Of a stretch of DNA of 64,000 nt, positions 27,166 to 36,452 are shown in pieces. A program made the translations under genes and the position numbers. Under the pieces are notes generated by a model. That model worked only from the letters and a program-made list of their open reading frames with translations, had not been told where the DNA came from and ran no database searches. The stretch's first letter is position 1. Each line of letters begins with the position of its first letter. The stretch is taken from positions 413,864-477,863 of the forward strand of contig JAUJNF010000001.1 in assembly GCA_030446485.1 (NCBI GenBank), written 5' to 3'. Origin of the DNA: Thermoleophilaceae bacterium. GTDB taxonomy: Bacteria > Actinomycetota > Thermoleophilia > Solirubrobacterales > Thermoleophilaceae.

Positions 27166-27599
27166 AGGTCGAGCGCTCGATCGAGATAGCGGCGTCGCCG
27201 GAGGCGATCTTCGCCGTGGTGATGGACCCGGAGCGCCTCGGTGAGTGGGTCACGATCCACGACGCGCTGAAGTCCGCGCCCGACGGGCCCCTGCGTAAGG
27301 GCTCGCGGCTCGAGCAGTCGCTCAGGGTGGCCGGTCAGCGCTTCTACGTGAGCTGGACCGTGGCCGAGGCCAAGCGCCCCAGCCGCATCGTCTGGGACGG
27401 CCGTGGCCCGGCGGGCACGTCCGCCCGGGCCGTGTACGAGCTCGCCCCGGTGGCCGACGGCACGCGCTTCGACTACCTGAACGAGTACGCGCTCCCCGGA
27501 GGAGCGCTCGGCAGCCTCGCCGCCCGCGCGGTGGCGGGGCGGGCGGGGAAGGAGTCGGAGGAGAGCCTGCGGAGGCTCAAGGGGTTGATGGAGGGCTGA
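27162..27599 (+). CDS. SRPBCC (START-like) family protein
   Basis: The 145-residue protein MKVERSIEIAASPEAIFAVV has the beta-alpha start of polyketide cyclase/START-like lipid-binding domains, with RIVWDGRGPAGTSARAVYEL and a C-terminal long helix. Such domains bind hydrophobic ligands. It shares ATGA with the preceding SDR-like gene. A long hairpin right after the stop probably ends the transcript. Confidence 0.85.
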   Translation: MKVERSIEIAASPEAIFAVVMDPERLGEWVTIHDALKSAPDGPLRKGSRLEQSLRVAGQRFYVSWTVAEAKRPSRIVWDGRGPAGTSARAVYELAPVADGTRFDYLNEYALPGGALGSLAARAVAGRAGKESEESLRRLKGLMEG

Positions 27600-27661
27600 G
27601 GACGGTGCACGGTGGACAGGTGCAACCTCCAGGCCCAAAGGCTGTCCACTGTCCACCGTCC
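27600..27661. terminator. Long inverted repeat acting as a probable bidirectional terminator
   Basis: Arms GGACGGTGCACGGTGGACAG (27600-27619) and its complement at 27642-27661 pair over 20 bases with two mismatches around a 22-base loop. The hairpin sits between the convergent SRPBCC and mdh stop codons. The arms are built of GTGGACAG/GTGCACGG units, a repeat style also seen at 46535-46580. Confidence 0.65.
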
Positions 27662-27667
27662 CCCCGC

Positions 27668-28612
<945 letters not shown>

Positions 28613-28624
28613 TCAAGGAGTGAC

Positions 28625-29141
28625 ATGGCAGATCTGTTGACCGATCAGCGCGCCGCAATAGATGAGCGACTCAAGGAACTGAAGCCGCTGCACGACGAGT
28701 ACCTTAAGCTCGAACGGGCCCGCGCCGGGGGCCCGGCCGGCCCCGCGGCTCGGGCCCTGCGGCGGCCGGCGCCGGCGACGCGGCGGCCGGCTGCCGGCGC
28801 TCGAGGCGGTGCGTCAGAACCCGGCATCACCGTCCGAGCTGGCCGAGCGCCTGGACGTGAAGCAGAAGAACTACCTGTCCGGCGGGGCGGCGGCCGGCGG
28901 CCGGCGACCACGTCCAACGGCGGCACGGCTGCTCGAAGGCGCTCGAGGCGGTGCGTCAGACCGACTCGCCGGCGCGGATCACCGTCAACGAGCTGGCCGA
29001 GCGCCTGGACGTGAAGCAGAAGAACTACCTTGTACCGCGTTCTGAACGGGGCTCCGAGCAACGACGAGGTCGGACCGTCGAGAAGCAGGGCCGCGGCTTC
29101 GTGGCCACGAGCTGGTTGCACACCACGTCCAACGGCGGGAG
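28625..29141 (+). pseudogene. Frameshifted, internally duplicated helix-turn-helix protein gene
   Basis: The start is convincing: AAGGAG, seven bases, then ATG and MADLLTDQRAAIDERLKELK, HDEYLKLERARA, a coiled-coil-like opening seen in Thermoleophilia-type proteins. After about 28720 the frame changes. The expected HTH module (LEAVRQ-NP, SELAERLDVKQKNYL) appears in a different frame at 28800-28876 and again, slightly longer, at 28941-29030 (ITVNELAERLDVKQKNYL). After it LYRVLNG and VEKQGRGFVATS lie in two further frames. At least three indels are needed to restore one protein. It lies between mdh and icd. Either it is decaying or a repetitive GC-rich stretch was mis-assembled. Confidence 0.65.
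28799..29030 (+). repeat. Imperfect tandem duplication of an HTH-coding segment
   Basis: Copy 1 is 28799-28876 and copy 2 is 28941-29030. Both start with GCTCGAGGCGGTGCGTCAG and both end with a 41-base identical block beginning GAGCTGGCCGAGCGCC (28836-28876 and 28990-29030). Copy 2 has 12 extra bases in the middle. A further short shared block CCACGTCCAACGGCGG follows each copy (28908 and 29123). Confidence 0.8.
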
Positions 29142-29155
29142 CGGGAGACGGCCGC

Positions 29156-30250
29156 CTAGGCGGCCACCCTCTCCATCCCCGCGATCACCGCGTCGGCCAC
29201 GTCGGAGGTGCCCACCGCCGTCGGGTCGTCGCGCGAGGGCTTCATGTCGTAGGTCACCGACTCGCCGGCGCGGATGACCTCGGCGATCGCTCCCTCGAGC
29301 CGGTCGGCGGCCTCGCGCTCGCCCACGTGGCGCAGGAGCATCACGCCGGACAGCATCAGCGCCATCGGGTTCACCTTGTTCTGACCCTTGTACTTCGGGG
29401 CCGATCCGTGCACGGCCTCGAACACCGCGTACTCGTCACCCACGTTGGCGCCCGGCGCCATGCCGAGTCCACCGATCAGCCCCGCCCCGAGGTCGGACAC
29501 GATGTCTCCGTAGAGATTCGGGAGCACGAGCACGTCGTACTCCTCAGGACGTGACACGAGCTGGTTGCACAGGTTGTCCACGATGCGATCCTCGAACTCG
29601 ATCTCGGGGTACTCCTCCTCGGCCACCTCGCGCGCGGTCTTGATGAACAACCCGTCGGTGAACTTCATGATGTTGGCCTTGTGCACACCCGTCACCTTCG
29701 AGCGGCCGTTGGCCTTCGCGTACTCGAAGGCCTCCCTGACGATGCGCTTCGTGCCGAAGATGGATATCGGCTTGATCGAGATGCCGATGTCCTCGCGCAG
29801 CTCGGTGCCGTTGGTGTCCTTGATGAACTGCCGCAGTCGCTCGGTGCGCTCGTCCCCGAGCTCGTACTCGACACCGGCGTAGAGATCCTCGTGGTTCTCT
29901 CTCATGATCACGATGTCGGTGTCCGGAAAGCGCGTGCGCACTCCCTCGTAGGCCTTGCAGGGGCGTACGCACGCGTACAGGTCGAGCTCTTTGCGGAGCG
30001 CCACGTTGATCGAGCGGAACCCCGAGCCCACCGGCGTGGTGATCGGCCCCTTGATGGCGAGGCCGCGCTCCCTGATCGACTCGATCACCCGATTGGGCAG
30101 CGGCGTGCCCTCTTGCTCGTAGACGTCGGCGCCCGCGTCCTGCCAGTCCCACTGGAACTCGACGCCCGTGCCTTCGAGCACCCGCCTGACGGCCTCTGAG
30201 ATCTCGGGCCCGGTTCCGTCGCCCGGTATGAACGTCACGCGGTAAGCCAA
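29156..30250 (-). CDS. Isocitrate dehydrogenase (NAD-dependent type)
   Basis: The 364-residue beta-decarboxylating dehydrogenase starts MAYRVTFIPGDGTGPEISEA. It has the substrate-binding region KGPITTPVGSGFRSINVALR, VRPCKAYEGVRTRFPDTDIV with IVIMRENHEDLYAGVEY, the metal aspartates in LPNLYGDIVSDLGAGLIGGL, and the cofactor loop EAVHGSAPKYKGQNKVNP. The S-x-N serine and RxN pattern point to isocitrate rather than isopropylmalate. Cofactor choice (NAD over NADP) is inferred from similarity to the mitochondrial IDH3-like branch. With mdh and sdhAB nearby it forms a TCA-cycle neighbourhood. Confidence 0.88.
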   Translation of the reverse strand: MAYRVTFIPGDGTGPEISEAVRRVLEGTGVEFQWDWQDAGADVYEQEGTPLPNRVIESIRERGLAIKGPITTPVGSGFRSINVALRKELDLYACVRPCKAYEGVRTRFPDTDIVIMRENHEDLYAGVEYELGDERTERLRQFIKDTNGTELREDIGISIKPISIFGTKRIVREAFEYAKANGRSKVTGVHKANIMKFTDGLFIKTAREVAEEEYPEIEFEDRIVDNLCNQLVSRPEEYDVLVLPNLYGDIVSDLGAGLIGGLGMAPGANVGDEYAVFEAVHGSAPKYKGQNKVNPMALMLSGVMLLRHVGEREAADRLEGAIAEVIRAGESVTYDMKPSRDDPTAVGTSDVADAVIAGMERVAA

Positions 30251-30403
30251 CGCCTTGCCTCCAATGGTCGGTGAGCGGAGGGCAGTCTACGGACGCTGCG
30301 GCCACCGGCCTCCGCCTCTGCGACCATGGCTTAGTGGTCCCCGCCTCAACTACCGTCGCGCTCGGGCGGCCACAACCGCGCCTGACTGCGGCCACGTGCT
30401 CGC

Positions 30404-30419
30404 CGATGTCTAGACATCG
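30404..30419. promoter_or_regulatory. 16-bp perfect palindrome in the icd / M50 protease intergenic region
   Basis: CGATGTCTAGACATCG lies about 154 bases upstream of the icd start and 98 bases before the divergent site-2 protease start. It is a plausible operator for either gene. The rest of this 266-base gap shows no gene or RNA that I can recognise. Confidence 0.4.
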
Positions 30420-30516
30420 CCTGCGCCCGCGGCCTTGTCAGCCACGCTTCTGGCTCGCCCGCCTGTCCTGCCGGAGGCAGGGATCATCGACGGTACTTTC
30501 GGCGGCGACCACTTAG

Positions 30517-31674
30517 ATGCTCGGCGGCCGCTCGATCCAGCTGGCGCGCGTCTTCGGCATCCGCATCGGGGTCGATGCGAGCTGGTTTCTCATCCTCTTC
30601 CTGATCATCTGGTCGCTCACCCGGACCTACGGCGACGTCTTCCCCAATCAGGAGACCAAGGCGCTCGTGCTCGCGGTGGCGAGCGCGCTGCTCTTCTTCG
30701 TGTCGCTGATCCTCCACGAGCTCGGGCACGCGCTGGTGGCGCGTCGCAACGGGATCGGGATCGCGGGGATCGACCTGTTCCTGTTCGGCGGCGTGGCGCG
30801 GCTGCGCCGGGACGCCGACTCGGCCGGCGTCGAGTTCAGGGTCGCCGTGGCGGGGCCGCTCGTCACGCTCGTGATCGTCGCGCTCTGCGTCGGGGCGGGC
30901 CTCCTGGTGGCGGGCAGCTCGTTCGACGATGCCCTCTCCACCGGCGCGACGGCCGGCACGGCCGCGGCGATCCTCTTCTACCTGGCCTTCATCAACACGG
31001 CCCTGCTGCTCTTCAACCTGATCCCCGCCTTCCCGCTGGACGGCGGGCGCATCGCCCGCGCGATCGCCTGGAGGGTGACGGGCAACCGCTCCAAGGCCAC
31101 GCGGTTCGCCGCCGTGGTCGGGCGCGGCTTCTCGTACCTGCTGATCGGCCTGGGCGTGTACGCGCTGCTCGAAGGCCTCCTGATCACCGGCCTGTGGAGC
31201 ATCTTCATCGGCATCTTCCTCGGCCAGGCGGCGCGCTCTGCCGAGGTGCAGACGCATCTGACCGCGCGCATCGAGGGGCTGCGCGTGGCCGATGTGATGG
31301 ATCGCGAGCCGGTGGCGCTCGAGTCGGGCCTGAAGCTCGACCGCGCCCTCGAGGACTTCTTCCTGCGCTATCGGTGGCCGTGGTTCCCGGTCGTGGACGC
31401 CGCGGGGCTCTATCTCGGGTACGTCAGGCGCCAGGCCGTCGAGGAGGTCCCCGAGGCGCTGCGCCCCGGCTGGACGGTGCAGGAGGTGATGAACCCCGAG
31501 GCCGCGAAGGGCGTGCGCGTGGGACTGGACGAGCCGCTCGAGGCCGTGCTCGGCTCCGAGGGGCTCGGCCGCCTGGGCGCGCTGATGGCGGTGGACGGCG
31601 AGGGCGTGCTGCGCGGCGTGGTGACGCTCGACCAGGTGCGGCGGGCGCTGCGCCCGACCGCCCCGGCCGTCTGA
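30517..31674 (+). CDS. Site-2 protease family (M50) metalloprotease with CBS domains
   Basis: A 385-residue membrane protease. Zinc ligands are in LILHELGHALVARRNGIGIA (HExxH) and the later NLIPAFPLDGGRIARAI (NxxPxxPLDGG aspartate). About six membrane helices fill residues 1-230, and two CBS modules follow (VADVMDREPVALESGLKLDR, and EVMNPEAAKGVRV onward). CBS-fused site-2 proteases are thought to be gated by adenosyl ligands. The family cleaves membrane-bound anti-sigma factors or related substrates, but no sigma or anti-sigma gene lies nearby. ATG 30517 fits the usual MLGGRSIQLARVFGI start. Confidence 0.93.
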   Translation: MLGGRSIQLARVFGIRIGVDASWFLILFLIIWSLTRTYGDVFPNQETKALVLAVASALLFFVSLILHELGHALVARRNGIGIAGIDLFLFGGVARLRRDADSAGVEFRVAVAGPLVTLVIVALCVGAGLLVAGSSFDDALSTGATAGTAAAILFYLAFINTALLLFNLIPAFPLDGGRIARAIAWRVTGNRSKATRFAAVVGRGFSYLLIGLGVYALLEGLLITGLWSIFIGIFLGQAARSAEVQTHLTARIEGLRVADVMDREPVALESGLKLDRALEDFFLRYRWPWFPVVDAAGLYLGYVRRQAVEEVPEALRPGWTVQEVMNPEAAKGVRVGLDEPLEAVLGSEGLGRLGALMAVDGEGVLRGVVTLDQVRRALRPTAPAV

Positions 31675-31788
31675 GCCGCCCGCCCTCGGGCCGTGTGACC
31701 ACCGCCCGCCTGCCAGCCGTAGACAGGGTGTGTTCCCTGAGGCCGTAGAATCGCCGCGCCCCGCCGCCGCACGACGGCTGGGCCCTCT

Positions 31789-33472
31789 ATGCCCCAGCAC
31801 GACGTCCTCGTCATCGGAGCCGGCCTCGCCGGCATGCGCGCCGCCCTCGCGGCCGCCGACGAGGGCGTATCGGTGGGCGTGATCTCGAAGATCCACCCGG
31901 TGCGCTCGCACTCGAACGCGGCGCAAGGTGGCATCAACGCCGCCCTCAACCCCGAGGACTCGTGGGAGTCGCACGCCTACGACACGGTGAAGGGCTCCGA
32001 CTACCTCGGCGACCAAGACGCGATCGAGATCATGTGCCGCGAGGCTCCCAAGGAGATCCTCCATCTGGAACACCTCGGCGTGACCTTCCACAGGGGCGCC
32101 GAGGGCAAGCTCGGCACCCGGGCCTTCGGCGGCGCCTCGGCGGCGCGCACGTACTACGTGGCCGACATCACGGGCCAGGCCATCCTGCACGTGCTCTACG
32201 AGCAGCTCATGAGGCGCAGCGAGGTGTTCCGCTACGAGGAGTGGTTCACCACCGCTCTCGTGCAGGACGACGACGGCCACGTGGCCGGCGCGGTCACGCG
32301 CAACATCCGCGACGGCTCGATGGAGCTCTTCGGTGCGAAGACCGTGATCCTCGCCTGCGGCGGCAACGGTCGGGTGTACAACCCCACCACCAACGCCCTG
32401 ATCTGCACGGGCGACGGCATCGCCATGGCCTACCGCATCGGCGCCCCGCTGATGGACATGGAGATGATCCAGTACCACCCCACCACGCTGGCCGGCAACG
32501 GGCTCCTGATCACCGAGGGCGCGCGCGGCGAGGGTGCCCACCTCTACAACGCCCAGGGTGAGCGCTTCATGGAGAAGTACGCGCCCAACAAGATGGAGCT
32601 GGCCTCGCGCGACGTGGTGTCACGCGCCGAGCAGACCGAGATCAACGAGGGCCGCGGCTTCCCCGACGGCACGGTGGCGCTCGACATCACGGTGGTCCCG
32701 CGCAAGCGCATCCACGAGGCCCTGCGCGAGATCGTGAACGTGGGCCGCGACTTCGCCGGCGTGGACATCACCAAGGACCCGGTCCATATCAAGCCCGGCA
32801 ACCACTACACGATGGGTGGGATCAAGACCGACATCGACGGGCAGACGTCGGTGCCCGGCCTCTACGCGGCGGGCGAGGTGGCGTGCGTGTCCGTTCACGG
32901 CGGCAACCGGCTGGGAGCCAACTCGCTGCTCGACACCCTCATCTTCGGCCGCCGCTCGGCCAGCACGCCGCCCACGCCGCCAAGGGCGTCGGCCTGCCGA
33001 AGGTCTCCGACGCCCGCCTGGGCGAAGAGGCGCGCATGGTGGCCGACATCGTCGGGCGCGAGCGCACGGGCCGGCGCGTGTCCGAGATCAAGGACGAGCT
33101 CGGCGCCGCGATGGACCGCTACGCAGCGGTGTATCGCGACGACGAGGGCCTGCGCCAGGCGCTCGCCATCGTCCAGCGGCTGAAGGAGGAGGCGAAGACC
33201 GTGGCCACCGACGACAAGGGCACGGTGTTCAACCAGGACCTGCTCGGGGCCATCGAGCTCGGCTTCATGCTCGACAACGCCGAGTGCATCGTGATGGGGG
33301 CGCTCGAGCGCAAGGAGAGCCGCGGCGCCCAGTACCGCACGGACTTCCCCGCCCGCAACGACGACGAGTGGCTCAAGCACATCGACCTGCGCATCGACGG
33401 CGGCGGGCCGCCGAGGTGTCGTACTCGGAGGTCACGATGACGCAGTGGGAGCCCCAGGAGCGGAAGTACTGA
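31789..33472 (+). CDS. sdhA: Succinate dehydrogenase flavoprotein subunit (two 1-base frameshifts as sequenced)
   Basis: This subunit holds covalent FAD and oxidises succinate to fumarate. The frame from ATG 31789 shows [20 protein letters not shown], the flavinylated His region [36 protein letters not shown] and [20 protein letters not shown]. At about 32961 (CGCTCGGCCAG, expected CGGGCCAG) one G appears missing. The other frame continues with [20 protein letters not shown] to [17 protein letters not shown], and a second G seems missing near 33412, after which [19 protein letters not shown] ends at 33472. With both restored the protein is 561 residues, the family length. It overlaps sdhB by one base. 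Confidence 0.9.
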
Positions 33473-34628
33473 TGAGCGATTTCACCCTGAAGATCAGACG
33501 CTACGACCCCGAGTCGAAGGGAACGCCGCCTACTGGCAGAGCTTCGACGTCGACCTGCCGCCCGAGCGCTCGGTCCTCGACGGGATCCTGCGCGCGAAGC
33601 TCTACGAGGACGGCTCGCTAGCGATCCGCTGCTCCTGCCAGGCCGCGATCTGCGGCTCGTGCGGCGTGCGCGTCAACGGCAAGTCGGCGCTGGCTTGCAA
33701 CACGCAGCTCGGCGACGCGCTCGCGCGCGCGCCCGGCGGCGAGATCGTGGTCGAGCCCATGGGCAACATGCCGGTGCTCAAGGACCTGATCGTGGACATG
33801 GACGCCGTGCACTGGAAGAAGATCCAGCGCGTGGTGCCGTGGCTGCTGCCCGAGGGCGAGCCGCCGGAGCGGGAGTACATCGTCGAGCCGGAGGCGATGA
33901 TCGACATCACCCAGTCGATGGCCTGCATCCAGTGCGGGGTGTGCGTATCGGCGTGCCTGTCGATGGAGGTCGATCCCGAGTTCATCGGCCCCGCGGCCCT
34001 GGCCAAGGCCTACCGCTTCGTGGGCGATCCGCGCGACGCCCACACCGAGGACCGCCTGAGCGACCTCGCCGAGGACCCGCACGGCATCTACGACTGCACC
34101 CACTGCTTCGCCTGCATCGAGGTGTGCCCCAAGGACGTCGCGCCGATGAACCAGATCATGCGCCTGCGCCGCCACGCCACCGGGGACTACGGGATCAAGG
34201 ACCGCAACAACGGCTACGGTCACGAGAAGGCGTTCGTCGACATCATCGAGAGATACGGCACGCTGCACGAGTCGCAGCTGCTCCCCCGCTCGTACGGCCA
34301 GGGCAGCCTGATCCGCTCCCAGGTCGAGCCGCGGGCTCTGAAGCAGCTGATCGAGTCGCTACCGACCGCGGTCGCCGGGCTGAGGTCCGGCAAGGTGTCG
34401 CCGAAAGCGGCTCTGATCCACCACAAGCTGCCCGACCAGGAACAGATCCGGCGCATCTACCACGAGATCGAGACCGGCGACGGGGAGCGCCTCGAGCTGA
34501 ACCTCTACATCGTCGGCGAGGAGGGCGAGGGCGGGGCCGCCGAGCAGGATCCGTCGACGGGCGACGGCTCCGAGGCCAGCACCGTGCCCGGCGAGGCCGG
34601 CACCGAACGAGGAGGAGCCGAACAGTGA
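33472..34628 (+). CDS. sdhB: Succinate dehydrogenase iron-sulfur subunit (one 1-base frameshift as sequenced)
   Basis: The start [17 protein letters not shown] is in one frame. A base is missing in the GGG at 33519-33521, after which NAAYWQSFDVDLPPERSVLD and the rest follow. Motifs: the 2Fe-2S loop CSCQAAICGSCGVRVNG, the 4Fe-4S CIQCGVCVSACLS and the second cluster CTHCFACIEVCPKDVAPMNQ. A long C-terminal extension ends in an acidic, Gly-rich tail. Restored length is 385 residues, longer than proteobacterial SdhB. It overlaps the HdrB-like gene by four bases (GTGA). SdhB passes electrons from FAD to quinone or to the next subunit. Confidence 0.88.
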
Positions 34629-35521
34629 AGGTCGCCTATTGGCCGGGCTGCGTGTCGCGCGGCTTCACCCCGGAGCTGCACGGCTCGATGGCGCTCGTCG
34701 GCCCCCGACTCGACCTCGAGATGGTCGAGCTGAACCGGGCCAACTGCTGTGGCGCGGGCGTGATCGCCGAGCACAACCAGGAGCTCGTGGACACGCTGAA
34801 CGCGCGCACCTTCGCGCTCGCCCAGCAGACGGGGGCGTCGATGATGAACATCTGCTCCACCTGCCAGGGCGCGCAGAGCGAGTGCCAGCAGCGCCTCGAC
34901 GCCGACGACGCCTACCGCGAGCACATCAACACGCACCTCGAGCCGGAGGGCCTGCGCTACGAGAAGGGCGGCGACTGGTCGAACAAGAACCTGCTCTGGC
35001 TGCTGGTCGAGGAGATCGGGCTCGACAAGCTGCGCGAGCGGGTGGTGCGCCCGCTCGACGGGCTGCGTGTGGCCCCCTTCTACGGCTGCTACATCGTCCG
35101 CCCCACGGGCCGGCTGGGCTACGACCGGTTTCCCCACCGCGACAAGTACCTCGAGCACGTGATCGAGACGGTGGGCGGCACGGCGGTCGAGTACGCGGGC
35201 TCGCACAAGTGCTGCGGCTTTCCGGTGATCACGATGGCCAAGGCCACGTCACTGCGCCAGGCCGGACGCCACCTTGCCGACGCGATCGACGCCGACGCCG
35301 ACTGCCTCGTCACCCCCTGTCCGCTCTGCCACCTGAACCTCGACCTGCAGCAGCCCGACGCCGCCAAGTACGTCGAGCGAGACCTCAACATCCCCGTGCT
35401 GCACCTGCCGCAGATGCTCGGCCTCGCTTTCGGGCTGGACCCGAAGGAGCTCGGGATGGACAAGCACGTGGTGAAGACGCGCGACGTGCAGCGCAAGGTC
35501 GCGGAGCTGGCCGCGGCCTGA
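34625..35521 (+). CDS. CCG-domain (HdrB/SdhE-like) subunit of succinate dehydrogenase
   Basis: The 298-residue protein carries two cysteine-rich CCG domains: GCVSRGF, NCCGAG and CSTCQGAQSEC, then GCYIVRP, KCCGFPVIT and TPCPLCHLNLDLQ. This is the HdrB-type non-cubane iron-sulfur module found as SdhE in class E succinate:quinone oxidoreductases. It follows sdhB with a GTGA overlap (GTG at 34625), so it is probably the third subunit of the complex and may replace the usual cytochrome b anchor. No sdhC or sdhD is encoded here. Confidence 0.88.
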   Translation: MKVAYWPGCVSRGFTPELHGSMALVGPRLDLEMVELNRANCCGAGVIAEHNQELVDTLNARTFALAQQTGASMMNICSTCQGAQSECQQRLDADDAYREHINTHLEPEGLRYEKGGDWSNKNLLWLLVEEIGLDKLRERVVRPLDGLRVAPFYGCYIVRPTGRLGYDRFPHRDKYLEHVIETVGGTAVEYAGSHKCCGFPVITMAKATSLRQAGRHLADAIDADADCLVTPCPLCHLNLDLQQPDAAKYVERDLNIPVLHLPQMLGLAFGLDPKELGMDKHVVKTRDVQRKVAELAAA

Positions 35522-35556
35522 GTCGGTCCCGGGCGCGCGAAGCGACCGTGCGCTAG

Positions 35557-36444
35557 ATGACCGCGGCCGAGCTCCAGCCGCGCGGCCCCTTCCGGCTGGC
35601 CGCAGCGGCGCGCTTCATCGCCGACTGGCCTCCGGCGGGCCGGTCCGGCACGGCGGCCGGCGGCGAGGCGGTGGTACGCCTCGGCTTCCTGGTCGACGAC
35701 TGGAGCGGTCACGCCGGCGTGGTCCTTAGTCAGGATGCCGACGACGGACCGGTTCGCATCTCGGTGGCGGAGAGCACCGCCTCCGATCCGGACCGCGCGC
35801 GCGACCAGGCCGCGCGGATCGTCTCGCTCGACCACGACGGCACCGGCTACGCCGCGCTCGGCGAGCGCGACGCGGCACTCGGCGAGCTGCAGCGGGGCTC
35901 CGACTGGCTGCGTCCTGTGCTCTTCCACTCGCCGTACGAGGCCGCCTGCTGGGCCGTGATCTCGACGCGGGTGAGGCAGGCCATCGCCGTCCGTGTGCGC
36001 GACGGGTTATCTGCGGAGCACGGTGGTCAGGTGACGGTGCAGGGCGAGACCCTCTCCACCTTCCCGAGCCCTGAGCGGCTGCTGGGCGTGGCCGATGCGG
36101 CGGGCCTTACCGAGGAGAAGCTTCGCCGCCTGCACGACATCGCGCGGGCCGCTCTCGAGGGGCGTCTCGACCGGGACCGGCTGCTCGCACTCCCGCACGA
36201 CCAGGCGCTCGGGGAGCTGCGGGCGCTGCCTGGAATCGGCCCCTTCTGGGCCGATGGGATCCTGCTGCGGGCGGTCGGGACGACCGATGCCCTGGCGCTC
36301 GCCGAGAAGCGGTCGCGGCAGCGCGCGGCCGAGCTCTACGGAACGCCCGAGGTCATCGAAGACGACGACGCGTTCCTGGCCCTCGCCGAGCGCTGGCGCC
36401 CCTTTCGGACCTGGGCGACCGTGCTGCTGCGGGCCACGGGCTGA
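35557..36444 (+). CDS. HhH-GPD DNA glycosylase (AlkA-like 3-methyladenine glycosylase)
   Basis: The 295-residue protein has the C-terminal helix-hairpin-helix LGELRALPGIGPFWADGILL and, after it, the catalytic-aspartate region AVGTTDALALAEKR, as in AlkA-type base-excision enzymes for alkylated bases. The N-terminal 120 residues resemble the AlkA TATA-like domain (FRLAAAARFIADWPPAGRSG). No methyl-transfer (Ada) domain is attached. It starts 36 bases after the HdrB-like gene and converges on the cupredoxin gene, leaving 8 bases between the stops. Confidence 0.82.
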   Translation: MTAAELQPRGPFRLAAAARFIADWPPAGRSGTAAGGEAVVRLGFLVDDWSGHAGVVLSQDADDGPVRISVAESTASDPDRARDQAARIVSLDHDGTGYAALGERDAALGELQRGSDWLRPVLFHSPYEAACWAVISTRVRQAIAVRVRDGLSAEHGGQVTVQGETLSTFPSPERLLGVADAAGLTEEKLRRLHDIARAALEGRLDRDRLLALPHDQALGELRALPGIGPFWADGILLRAVGTTDALALAEKRSRQRAAELYGTPEVIEDDDAFLALAERWRPFRTWATVLLRATG

Positions 36445-36452
36445 GCGCGGCG

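Noticed and set aside
33659..34624. A long upstream extension of the HdrB-like gene in its own frame
   Set aside because: It is antiphase to sdhB, rich in Arg/Pro and without family similarity; the GTG at 34625 overlapping the sdhB stop is the real start.
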